Positions 1-7,909 of a DNA stretch of 56,538 nucleotides are shown here, in pieces. Within the stretch, counting starts at the first letter, position 1. Each line of letters opens with the position of its first letter. A program made the position numbers and the translations under genes. Below the pieces are notes generated by a model. That model saw only the letters and a list, made by a program, of their open reading frames with translations, was not told the DNA's origin and ran no database searches. The stretch spans positions 1 to 56,538 of the forward strand of contig JAGNGI010000008.1 in the NCBI GenBank assembly GCA_018002295.1. The letters are read 5' to 3'. The DNA is from Fidelibacterota bacterium. Its GTDB lineage: Bacteria > Fidelibacterota > UBA2242.

Positions 1-2
1 AA

Positions 3-548
3 GTCATCGGCCGACCGGGCGGTTTGTGGGACATAGCATTGGCTGAATATTGCGCAGGCTTACGTCGCAAACCGGTCTGGGCAATCGGCGAACTCGATTT
101 CGAGGATTCCAGCAACCTTAACAATGTTACTGAAACCCTAACTTTCTTATTTGTCAAAGAACGTTCGCGAGCTGGTGTTTATGAAGCTATGCGAGCTGGA
201 CGGATGTATGCAACGCGCAGTTTCACTGGCGATAAAATCGTCATTGATGATTTTTCTGTTTATGATCTGCACACCGGCAATAATGCCTTCATCGGAGAAA
301 CATTGACTCGCGCACAACCGCCGGTTGCCATCCATATTCGATTGCGAGCGCTAACTACGCTGAACAAACCGGAAACAATTTTTCTCTATCGCAATAGCGA
401 ATTGATCAAAATTTTCTATCTGAATACCGTTTTAGATGAATGGTTCGTAGATGAGTCGCCAATGTCGAATCCAATGTGCTATTACCGGATTTATGGCGGC
501 GACAGCTGGCCAACTATCGCCAGCAACCCGATATTTGTTAGTAAATAA
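3..548 (+). CDS. PHP-domain metal-dependent hydrolase, CehA/McbA-like (C-terminal part, 5' truncated)
   Basis: The reading frame is open to the left edge (first full codon at 3), so only the C-terminal ~180 residues are present; the TTG at 24 need not be a start. The segment with EAMRAGRMYATRS resembles the late part of PHP-type phosphoesterases of the CehA/McbA kind, where a Gly-Arg-x-Tyr-Ala element follows the metal site. A beta-rich tail follows. The metal-binding His/Asp residues would lie outside the window, so family membership rests on this tail alone. The gene ends 11 bases before the convergent small membrane-protein gene. Confidence 0.5.
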   Translation, partial: VIGRPGGLWDIALAEYCAGLRRKPVWAIGELDFEDSSNLNNVTETLTFLFVKERSRAGVYEAMRAGRMYATRSFTGDKIVIDDFSVYDLHTGNNAFIGETLTRAQPPVAIHIRLRALTTLNKPETIFLYRNSELIKIFYLNTVLDEWFVDESPMSNPMCYYRIYGGDSWPTIASNPIFVSK

Positions 549-559
549 CGGTAGGAGAG

Positions 560-745
560 TTAGTCCTTAACCTTATAGGCTATTTTATAAAGTAAAAAAG
601 TGATTGCGGCTAAGAAACAAAACTGCGCGAACTGCATAAATGCCTGCGCTTCAACAAAAAAGGGCTTCAAAGTAAGACGTGAAACTATGCCTAGGATTAA
701 GGAAATGACTCCGACGATAATGCAACCTTTAATGATTGTATCCAT
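560..745 (-). CDS. Small two-helix membrane protein, unknown function
   Basis: This 61-residue protein is not recognised. It has two hydrophobic stretches, roughly residues 3-24 and 38-54, joined by a short polar loop, and a basic C-terminus (YKVKD). The ATG at 745 is chosen because AGGAG lies 6 bases upstream; a longer frame starting with TTG at 775 lacks such a site. It is convergent to the PHP gene and divergent from the WbqC-like gene. The clear ribosome site argues for a real gene, but no homologue could be checked. Confidence 0.55.
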   Translation of the reverse strand: MDTIIKGCIIVGVISLILGIVSRLTLKPFFVEAQAFMQFAQFCFLAAITFLLYKIAYKVKD

Positions 746-812
746 TGTAGCTCCTAATTTTTTCATCATTGGCAAACTAAGGTAAAAATGGGATAAAAAT
801 CAAGGAAATTTA

Positions 813-1511
813 ATGATCTGTGCCATTCATCAACCGCAAACTTATCCCTGGCTGGGTTATTTTGCCAAAATTATGCAGGCTGACATTTTCATTTTCCTTG
901 ACAATGTCCAGTTCAAAAAAAATGAATGGCAAAATCGCAATAAAATTCGCACTCCGCAAGGCTGGATTTGGCTGACGGTTCCTGTAATTCATCACTTTGG
1001 TCAAAAAATAGACGAGGTCAAAATCAACAATACGGTCAATTGGCGCAAAAAACATCTTCAAACTCTCCAGACTTATTACGGCCGGGCTCCATTTTTCAAG
1101 TTATACTTCGAGAAGCTCGAAAATCTTTATCAATTCGAATGGCAAAATCTCGCCCAGTTCAATATAACTGCAATTCGCTTATTAATGTCTTTAATCGGAA
1201 TTGATACTCCGACAGTAATTGCTTCGGAAATAAAAGCTCTCAACCAAAATTCCCAGATCAGTGCCGCCGAACGACTGATAATTGCTACCAAAGCCGTCGG
1301 GGCTGATTGCTATCTCTCAGGAATCGGTGGCTGTAATTACCTACAACCTGAGCTTTTTGCAAAGAATGACATCAAACTTAAGTTCCAATCGTTCGAGCAT
1401 CCCGTTTATCGGCAAATGACTAACGATTTCCTACCAAATATGTCAGTTCTCGATTTATTATTTAATGAAGGTCAACGAGCCAATTCTATTATCCAAGGGG
1501 GAATTCGATGA
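813..1511 (+). CDS. WbqC-like family protein
   Basis: The N-terminus carries the WbqC-like signature: HQPQ at 6-9, PWLGYF at 12-17, and LDNVQF at 29-34 followed by NRNKI. Family members are typically ~230 residues and occur in O-antigen and other surface-glycan clusters. The biochemical role is unsettled, with modification of an amino sugar usually suspected. AGGA precedes the ATG. The stop overlaps the start of the PIG-L deacetylase in an ATGA junction (1508-1511), so the two are probably translationally coupled. The glycan neighbours fit the family. Confidence 0.82.
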   Translation: MICAIHQPQTYPWLGYFAKIMQADIFIFLDNVQFKKNEWQNRNKIRTPQGWIWLTVPVIHHFGQKIDEVKINNTVNWRKKHLQTLQTYYGRAPFFKLYFEKLENLYQFEWQNLAQFNITAIRLLMSLIGIDTPTVIASEIKALNQNSQISAAERLIIATKAVGADCYLSGIGGCNYLQPELFAKNDIKLKFQSFEHPVYRQMTNDFLPNMSVLDLLFNEGQRANSIIQGGIR

Positions 1512-2146
1512 GCTCATCAGAAAAAAAGATGAATATCATAGCCATCGGCTCTCATCCGGATGACATTGAAATCGGATGTGGTGCCAGCTTAGCCAAATTC
1601 AATGCCAAAGGACATTCAGTTTACCTGTATGTAGCCACTCTGGGAGGCGCAGGCGGCGATCCCGAAGTGCGCCGGACCGAACAAGAAAATTCAGCCCGCA
1701 TAATGGGCGTTAAAGACATTTTCTGGGGTAGTTTTGAAGATACAGATATAACAATCAATAAAAATTCCATAGCCGCACTTGAGGAAATCATTCATAAAGT
1801 GACTCCCGATATGATTCTGGTTAATTATCACGATGACACCCATCAGGATCACCGCAATATAGCCGCGATCACCAATTCCGCCACGCGCTATATTCCCAAC
1901 GTACTTTTTTACGAAACCCCCACAACTCAAAATTTTATGCCGAACGTTTTCGTAGATATCGGCACAGAATATTTAGCAATCAAATTAAGGGCTTTGTTGG
2001 CTCATACTTCTCAAATCAACCGTACAAATATTGCTAATCTTTCGATTATTCAGGTTGCCGAATCCAGTGCTCACTTTCGAGGCGTGCAGGCACGAGTCGC
2101 CTGCGCCGAAGCTTTTCATTCACTCCGTTTATTTATAGACATATGA
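1508..2146 (+). CDS. PIG-L (LmbE-like) family N-deacetylase
   Basis: The zinc motif is HPDD at 16-19, followed by EIGCG. A second metal-site element, DTHQDHRN, follows mid-protein. The family removes acetyl groups from GlcNAc-type amino sugars. An alternative ATG is residue 8 (1529), but the ATGA overlap with the upstream gene supports 1508. The next gene is also joined by a four-base overlap. Between a WbqC-like protein and a sugar aminotransferase, its likely substrate is an N-acetylated sugar nucleotide or lipid-linked sugar; this is inference. Confidence 0.88.
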   Translation: MSSSEKKMNIIAIGSHPDDIEIGCGASLAKFNAKGHSVYLYVATLGGAGGDPEVRRTEQENSARIMGVKDIFWGSFEDTDITINKNSIAALEEIIHKVTPDMILVNYHDDTHQDHRNIAAITNSATRYIPNVLFYETPTTQNFMPNVFVDIGTEYLAIKLRALLAHTSQINRTNIANLSIIQVAESSAHFRGVQARVACAEAFHSLRLFIDI

Positions 2147-3186
2147 TTCCCCACTATCGCCCAACCTTTGGTCAAGAAGAAATCACCGCCGTGACATCTG
2201 TCATCCGGAGCGGCCAGCTTGCCCAAAATGGTCAGGTGAATCTACTGGAGCAAATTCTGGCGGAAAATCTCGATCGAAAATATGCCTGTGCAGTATCTTC
2301 AGGAACTATGGCTTTGATTTTGTCCCTAAAGGCATTGGGAATCGGACCAGGCGATGAGGTTATTATTCCATCTTATACTTGTGCGGCTTTGTGGCAAGCA
2401 GTCACTACTGTGGGTGCGACGGCAATTTATGCCGATATAGAAGATGAGACTTATAATCTGGCACCGCCTTCAGTCAAATTAAAAATGACACCTCGCACAA
2501 AAGCGATCATTTTCCCACATATGTTTGGCCAACCCGGTCATATCCAAGAGGTCATTGAATATGGCATTCCAGTAATCGAAGACATCGCCCAGGCTTATGG
2601 TGCTACTATAGACAAACAGCCAGCTGGTCATTTTGGAGACATTGGCGTACTCTCTTTTTATGCGACCAAAGTCATCGGGGCTGGAGAAGGCGGAGCTATC
2701 CTTACCGATTCGCCAGCAATTCTGGAAAAAGTACGTGACTTGCGTGGATATGATGAAAAAGACGATTTGAAGCCGCGCTTTAATGCTAAAATGACCGATT
2801 TGGGTGCGGCTATTGCAATTGAACAAATCAAAAAGTACCAATCCTATTTCACCAAACGCACAGCTATTATTCAGCAATACCAAAAAGTTGACGGAATCGA
2901 ATTTGTACTACCCTTAAAAAATTCGCGGCTTAAATCGAACAATTATCGCTGTGTTGCCGCTCATCCTCATAAATCGGCCGCTGAATGCATTGCTTTAGCC
3001 GCTAAGTTAGGGGCTTGTTTCCGGAAACCGGTTTATAAGCCACTCCACAGCTATACTCAAACCGAATCGCTCCCCGAAACCGAAAAAGCCTGGAAAAAGC
3101 AATTCTCAATTCCAGTGTTTCCGACAATTTCGGGTACAGACCGTGATCGAGTCACAGAAATCTTAACTCATCTGGCAGAATTATGA
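2143..3186 (+). CDS. DegT/DnrJ/EryC1/StrS family PLP-dependent sugar aminotransferase
   Basis: The fold-type I landmarks are visible: SSGTMAL at 52-58, IEDIAQAYG at 145-153 (Asp147 contacts the PLP ring nitrogen), and SFYATK at 171-176, where Lys176 is the predicted Schiff-base lysine. The family transfers an amino group to a keto sugar nucleotide during surface-glycan or antibiotic sugar synthesis. At 347 residues it is slightly shorter than usual. It overlaps both flanking genes by four bases. The exact sugar cannot be told from sequence. Confidence 0.88.
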   Translation: MIPHYRPTFGQEEITAVTSVIRSGQLAQNGQVNLLEQILAENLDRKYACAVSSGTMALILSLKALGIGPGDEVIIPSYTCAALWQAVTTVGATAIYADIEDETYNLAPPSVKLKMTPRTKAIIFPHMFGQPGHIQEVIEYGIPVIEDIAQAYGATIDKQPAGHFGDIGVLSFYATKVIGAGEGGAILTDSPAILEKVRDLRGYDEKDDLKPRFNAKMTDLGAAIAIEQIKKYQSYFTKRTAIIQQYQKVDGIEFVLPLKNSRLKSNNYRCVAAHPHKSAAECIALAAKLGACFRKPVYKPLHSYTQTESLPETEKAWKKQFSIPVFPTISGTDRDRVTEILTHLAEL

Positions 3187-4352
3187 ACAATCACAATAAA
3201 AAGATTCTCTTTCGGATGCTCGTATTACCGTTTTTAATGGCACTTCTATTACCGTATGTGGCTAAAACCTGGATGTTCAGCCATAATTTATCGAAAATCT
3301 ATTATCTTTTAGTTACTAGTTTGATGACTTTCGGTCTAATACCCATTTTCTACAAGCTCGGTGTAATTATGGATATAACCGATAAACCGGGTGGTCGGCA
3401 CATTCATCAGCATGCCACCCCTCGGACCGGTGGCATTGCCATCTTTATTACCTTTATCATTACGCTTAATATTGTCACTAAACCGCCGCGCGAGTTTACC
3501 GGGCTTTTTTTCGCCAGCAGTGTAATAGCTTTTGTCGGTATTATTGACGATATTAAACACGTTCCCGCACTGATAAAACTTGGGGCTCAGATTCTGGCTA
3601 CGATAATTTTAATCAAATATGGAATTTATTTGTCCTTCCTTCCTAATCATATAATTGGCAATATTTTTTCCTATGTATTGACTTTTATCTGGATTATCGG
3701 CATCACTAACGCCTATAACTGCCTCGACGGATTAGACGGCTTAGCCGCTGGAACTGCTATAATAATCTTGCTTTTTTACATTATCATCGCTACTTATATG
3801 GTTGCCGATGAATTTATGGCTATAGTTGGGTTGATATTATTGGGTGCAATTATTGGATTCATGCCATATAATTTCAGAATTACAAAAAACGCCTTAATTT
3901 TCTTAGGAGATGCTGGAAGCACCTTTATCGGATTTACATTAGCGGCTTTGAGTATTTATGGAAATTGGGGGATTAGTAAGAGCGTTGATCTGGTGATTCC
4001 AATTCTCCTCCTCGGTGTACCGATTGCCGATATGATAATGACTACTATTACTCGGATTAAAGATGGCAAAGTCAAATCCGTCCGCCAATGGCTTGAATAC
4101 GGTGGCAATGATCATTTTCATCACCGACTCTTACAGATGGGATTCACCAAAACTGGTAGTGTCCTAATAATCTGGGCAATTACCACCGTATTGGGACTGT
4201 TATCGTTACTCTTGAAACAAGGTGATCGCCCAGAAGCCATCATTGCTATCCTGATTGCCTTAATATTATTCGCCCTAATTATTTCACTTATGCTATTTGA
4301 ATATCGCCAAGAACGTCGCAGTTTATCAAATAAAAAAATATTCCTTAAATGA
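3183..4352 (+). CDS. MraY/WecA-like polyprenyl-phosphate N-acetylhexosamine-1-phosphate transferase
   Basis: This polytopic membrane protein has the catalytic landmarks of the PNPT superfamily: RTGG at 81-84, IDD at 121-123, NAYNCLDGLDGLAAG at 176-190, LGDAGS at 241-246 and HFHHRL at 311-316. It transfers a sugar-1-phosphate from UDP-sugar to undecaprenyl phosphate, the first membrane step of a surface glycan. The downstream His-rich motif resembles WecA-type enzymes more than MraY. It closes a run of four overlapping genes, so the cassette probably supplies and loads its own amino sugar. Confidence 0.9.
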   Translation: MNNHNKKILFRMLVLPFLMALLLPYVAKTWMFSHNLSKIYYLLVTSLMTFGLIPIFYKLGVIMDITDKPGGRHIHQHATPRTGGIAIFITFIITLNIVTKPPREFTGLFFASSVIAFVGIIDDIKHVPALIKLGAQILATIILIKYGIYLSFLPNHIIGNIFSYVLTFIWIIGITNAYNCLDGLDGLAAGTAIIILLFYIIIATYMVADEFMAIVGLILLGAIIGFMPYNFRITKNALIFLGDAGSTFIGFTLAALSIYGNWGISKSVDLVIPILLLGVPIADMIMTTITRIKDGKVKSVRQWLEYGGNDHFHHRLLQMGFTKTGSVLIIWAITTVLGLLSLLLKQGDRPEAIIAILIALILFALIISLMLFEYRQERRSLSNKKIFLK

Positions 4353-4376
4353 ATTTATTAGCTTACATTTAAGTAT

Positions 4377-5174
4377 ATGTATCTGGATTATTGGAAAATA
4401 AAGGAAAAGCCTTTCGAAAACTCACCGAATCCGAAATTCTTATTTCATTCCAAACAACACGATGAGGCTCTATTTCGTTTATTATATGCCATCCAGAGTT
4501 CAAGAGGGGCAGCACTCCTGACCGGTGAATATGGTTGCGGCAAAACTTTGTTAATGCACACGATCATCTCCGAACTCTCGCAGGGAAAGTTTAAAATTGC
4601 TTATCTGACCAATCCGCGCTGGAGTGCTATGGAATTAATTGAGGAAATTCTTTATCAACTGGAGATTAATACCAAATCCAAATCGCGCCTCGAAATGCTG
4701 CATAGTCTCAATGACTTTCTGTTCCAAAATGTCCAAGAAAAATGTCAAACAATCATTATCGTAGATGAAGCCCAGGTAATCAGCGATTATGAAACATTTG
4801 AAGAATTGCGATTATTATTGAACTTCCAACTTAATGACCGCTTTCTGCTGACCCTTTTTCTGGTTGGTCAGCCGGAATTAAACAACATGATAAAGAATAT
4901 ACCCCAGCTTAACCAGCGAATAGCGGTTCGTTTTCATTTAAAACACTTTAACTTTGAGGAAACCAAAGCCTACATTCAATATCGTCTTAAAGTTGCTGGC
5001 CGGAATGATCAGATATTTACCGATTCAGCATTTGATGAAATTTATAAGTACTCAGAGGGCATTCCTCGAATTATCAATAATATATGTGACTTAAGCTTGG
5101 TGATCGGTTTTGGAAAACACCTCTCAACTATTGACCATAATGTCATCAAAGGAATTATTAATTCAGAAAGATAA
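4377..5174 (+). CDS. ExeA/GspA-like AAA ATPase
   Basis: The N-terminal MYLDYWKIKEKPFENSPNP is the hallmark of ExeA/GspA-type ATPases. Walker A is GEYGCGKT at 50-57 and Walker B is IIIVDEAQ at 126-133. At 265 residues it holds only the ATPase module and lacks the C-terminal peptidoglycan-binding part of true ExeA. Similar short ATPases occur in polysaccharide-export and exosortase loci. It starts 24 bases after the glycan transferase and ends 5 bases before the HD-GYP gene. Confidence 0.83.
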   Translation: MYLDYWKIKEKPFENSPNPKFLFHSKQHDEALFRLLYAIQSSRGAALLTGEYGCGKTLLMHTIISELSQGKFKIAYLTNPRWSAMELIEEILYQLEINTKSKSRLEMLHSLNDFLFQNVQEKCQTIIIVDEAQVISDYETFEELRLLLNFQLNDRFLLTLFLVGQPELNNMIKNIPQLNQRIAVRFHLKHFNFEETKAYIQYRLKVAGRNDQIFTDSAFDEIYKYSEGIPRIINNICDLSLVIGFGKHLSTIDHNVIKGIINSER

Positions 5175-5179
5175 TATCT

Positions 5180-6358
5180 ATGGCAGGAATGCAAGACATC
5201 CTGAAAAATAGTCAGGAATCAAATAACCAAAATAATTCCCAAAAGGGAAAAAACGAAAAAAATGATAATAATTTCGTTGGTCTGAGCGACATGGAAGCCG
5301 TAAAAAAAGCCATTACCGAAAACCTTGGCTCGACAACGAATACATTTAATTCAGCAGCCGATTCAACGCCGGTTGATTTCGAGCCGGATTTGGTGATAAC
5401 TCCGGCTGATTTCCCTAAAAATGGTTTCTTCAAAGACAGTCACCTCGATGAAAAGAAACTGAAAGAAATCCAATGCCAGGATGAAATTACAGCCAATCAG
5501 CTTTACCTGGATTTGCTTCATGAATTGGGAAATGTTTTCCAATCTCTAAAGGATAATAAACCTCTCGACCCCCAACCGTTAGAAAAATTTATCGATTTGA
5601 TGCATAATTCCATCACATCCGGCGATTTCTTGCTCCTCAAAGCAATTCAACACAAACGCTATGCCGCCTGGCTTATTTCCCATTCAGCCAATGTCACAAT
5701 TCTGGCGTATAAAATTGGACTAGATTTAAAATATGACCGCCCAACATTACATAAGCTCGGAATTTCAGCGCTATTACACGATATAGGAATGCTCAAGGTG
5801 CCTAATAACATTATCTTCAAACATGGTCAGCTAACGGCAGATGAATTTGAGATCATCAAGAAACATCCGCTGGACGGATTCGAAATGGCTAAGCATCTTG
5901 AACAATATCCGCATATTATCGAGGTCATTTTACAGGAACACGAACGGGAAGATGGCTCCGGTTATCCGCAAGGCTTACCAGGCGACGAAATAGCAGAATT
6001 TGCTAAAATCGTGGGTTTGGCGGATGTTTTCGAAGCGATGGTTCATGGACGCGCCTACCGCGAAGGTTTCATCACTTACACTGCTATTCAGAAAATAATC
6101 GAAAAGCGTTCTAAACAATTCAATCCCAGAATTATTCGCGCCCTTATCAATAGTGTACCAATGTTTCCCGTTGGTAGTTTGGTCAAACTTAGTACCAACG
6201 AAATTGCCAGAGTGCTTTCGGTCAACAGCTTACGGCCGGTTCGTCCGGTAGTGGAAATTCTAATTGATAGCGATGGCAATAGATTAAAAAATCCGATTCG
6301 GCTCGATCTCGAGGCAGAGCCATTAATTTATATAGCTAAACCGCTCGCCGAATCCTGA
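5180..6358 (+). CDS. HD-GYP domain protein (putative cyclic-di-GMP phosphodiesterase)
   Basis: The first ~100 residues are polar, Asn/Gln/Lys-rich and probably disordered. The HD-GYP domain spans ~150-310: His168, HD at 200-201, His229, HE at 254-255 and GYP at 261-263 in a DGSGYP context. These are the metal ligands and signature of c-di-GMP-degrading HD-GYP enzymes. No receiver or membrane segment is seen. Pairing with an ExeA-like ATPase behind a glycan cassette suggests c-di-GMP control of surface polymer or secretion; the target is unknown. Confidence 0.85.
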   Translation: MAGMQDILKNSQESNNQNNSQKGKNEKNDNNFVGLSDMEAVKKAITENLGSTTNTFNSAADSTPVDFEPDLVITPADFPKNGFFKDSHLDEKKLKEIQCQDEITANQLYLDLLHELGNVFQSLKDNKPLDPQPLEKFIDLMHNSITSGDFLLLKAIQHKRYAAWLISHSANVTILAYKIGLDLKYDRPTLHKLGISALLHDIGMLKVPNNIIFKHGQLTADEFEIIKKHPLDGFEMAKHLEQYPHIIEVILQEHEREDGSGYPQGLPGDEIAEFAKIVGLADVFEAMVHGRAYREGFITYTAIQKIIEKRSKQFNPRIIRALINSVPMFPVGSLVKLSTNEIARVLSVNSLRPVRPVVEILIDSDGNRLKNPIRLDLEAEPLIYIAKPLAES

Positions 6359-6430
6359 GCGGTTCCCTCATTTTCAAAGTGCCTGACTCAGCCACAATCT
6401 ATGCGGTTGGACAGGCATTTTTTATTTTTT
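6339..6430 (+). terminator. Terminator region after the HD-GYP gene
   Basis: A perfect 8-bp hairpin AACCGCTC/GAGCGGTT (6339-6346 with 6357-6364) spans the stop codon. Downstream, TGCCTG (6380-6385) pairs with CAGGCA (6412-6417), extended by A-T pairs and followed by TTTTTTATTTTTTT. The second hairpin is the likely intrinsic terminator of the glycan/HD-GYP transcription unit and separates it from convergent panD. Confidence 0.6.
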
Positions 6431-6471
6431 TAAAAGGATTTTTAGTACAGTACGCCAGATTCGATGAGAAA

Positions 6472-6822
6472 TCAAAGCGGATTGTTATTGGCATCGAGCC
6501 TAATTATCGTGGGATGCCAATCGCCTAATTCAGCCGGTGATACAACCGCAAAAGCCAGAATAATAATGCGATCACCCTCCTCGACCAAGCGAGCGGCAGC
6601 ACCATTCAAACTAATGTCTCGCTGACCAGCTTTGCCCTCAATCACGTAGGTTTCGAAGCGAGCTCCCGAGTTTAAATTTAAAACCAACACTTTTTCGAAA
6701 ACATGCAAATTTGCCAAGCGAATCAATTCCGCATCAATTTCGATACTACCCTCATATTCCAAGTTCGTGGCAGTAACTCGGGCATTGTGTATTTTAGATT
6801 TTAGCATTATCAAACTACTCAT
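6472..6822 (-). CDS. panD: Aspartate 1-decarboxylase
   Basis: It makes beta-alanine from aspartate for pantothenate and CoA. The self-processing site is Gly25-Ser26 within YEGSIEID; cleavage would leave a pyruvoyl group on Ser26. Lys10, Arg55, Tyr59 and Asn73 match catalytic Lys9, Arg54, Tyr58 and Asn72 of the E. coli enzyme with a constant offset of one, which supports this start; AGGA lies 7 bases upstream. The gene stands alone, with no panB or panC beside it. Length (116) is near the usual 117-130. Confidence 0.93.
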   Translation of the reverse strand: MSSLIMLKSKIHNARVTATNLEYEGSIEIDAELIRLANLHVFEKVLVLNLNSGARFETYVIEGKAGQRDISLNGAAARLVEEGDRIIILAFAVVSPAELGDWHPTIIRLDANNNPL

Positions 6823-7000
6823 AATTCATTCCTATAATCAAACTCATTTCCAAAACAAATTTACCAATTAAAGTTACTTTATTCAAATTTCATGTTTTCT
6901 TACTTGGTTGTTCAAATATAAATTTGAGTGGTTTTAATATCCTAATTTGTTACCATTTTAATTGACGTTTAATGAATTTTTAATGAAGGTTTAGATTTAC

Positions 7001-7576
7001 TTGCCGAGTTTGATTTACCAGTTGGATCTTAAATTGTTTCGTCTCATCAATCAGGAACTGAGCAATCCCGTGTTCGATTGGTTTATGCCCTTTATCAGCA
7101 GTAAATCTTTCTGGTTGATTCCAATTTTCATCGGATTAGTTCTCCTTTTCTGGCTGGGGAAAAAAAGAGGACGGATCGCCACACTTTTAATTATTTTAAC
7201 TATTGCCACCGCGGATCCGTTCTGCGCCCGAGTATTAAAACCGACCTTCAAACGCTTACGTCCCTCGCACGAACTCAGTGACGTCCGCTTATTGGGAAAA
7301 AAGGGCGGCAAATACGGGTTTCCATCCAATCATGCCGCCAATGTTGCCGGTTCAATGCTAATTCTGGCTTTTTTCTATCGCCGATATAAATATCTTTGCG
7401 GCGGATTGGCACTTGTAGTCGGTTACAGCCGAATTTACCTGGGAGTGCATTATCCGACAGATGTGCTGGCGGGATTCGTGATCGGGATTGGTATATCGGT
7501 AGGTTGGATTCTCATTTGGCGCTCCTTAACCAACCATTTATTGAAAAAAAGAAACGATTTATTGGCTTTAAGTTAG
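7001..7576 (+). CDS. PAP2-family membrane phosphatase
   Basis: All three phosphatase motifs are present: K80-x6-R87-P88, PSNH at 108-111 (the usual Gly is Asn) and S143-R144-x5-H150-x3-D154. Five or so hydrophobic segments surround them. Members dephosphorylate undecaprenyl pyrophosphate, phosphatidic acid or related lipids on the outer face of the membrane. The only start in a sensible place is TTG (7001, or 7010). It is divergent from panD across an AT-rich gap. The substrate cannot be told; undecaprenyl pyrophosphate recycling would suit the nearby glycan genes. Confidence 0.85.
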   Translation: MPSLIYQLDLKLFRLINQELSNPVFDWFMPFISSKSFWLIPIFIGLVLLFWLGKKRGRIATLLIILTIATADPFCARVLKPTFKRLRPSHELSDVRLLGKKGGKYGFPSNHAANVAGSMLILAFFYRRYKYLCGGLALVVGYSRIYLGVHYPTDVLAGFVIGIGISVGWILIWRSLTNHLLKKRNDLLALS

Positions 7577-7909
7577 GATTTTGAATTGGCATAAGCAGTA
7601 TATAAAAATTTTAGAATTTTCGAATTCCTATCATCAAAAAGTTGTTCTTTTTTTTTGCAGAAATCTTCTCCATTGCCTATTTTAGCACTGTGTGAAAATC
7701 TGCTATTATATTTATGCAAAAACAGTTTATGGTTAACAAAAATATTTATTCGCATTACGATTTATGGGTTATAAAAACTTCTAAAATCCAACCAAGTCGA
7801 ATTGTATTCCAAATGAGGAATCCCTGGCCATAACTAGTTAGTTCACCCCTTAACTCGATTCTATCCATTTTACAACTTGATTTTATGACCTTTTAGAAAG
7901 GATTCATTT
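7577..7909 (+). other. 333-bp AT-rich intergenic region upstream of glmS
   Basis: No gene is supported here. A small hairpin GAATT-TTCG-AATTC lies at 7614-7627 and could weakly end the PAP2 transcript. No convincing -35/-10 pair stands out and no glmS ribozyme core was recognised. The glmS ribosome site (AAAGGA, about 7 bases from its ATG) lies at the right end. Confidence 0.5.

Noticed and set aside
7577-7909. glmS ribozyme or riboswitch upstream of glmS
   Set aside because: The region is AT-rich and I see no ribozyme core or pseudoknot pairing; the gap is simply long.
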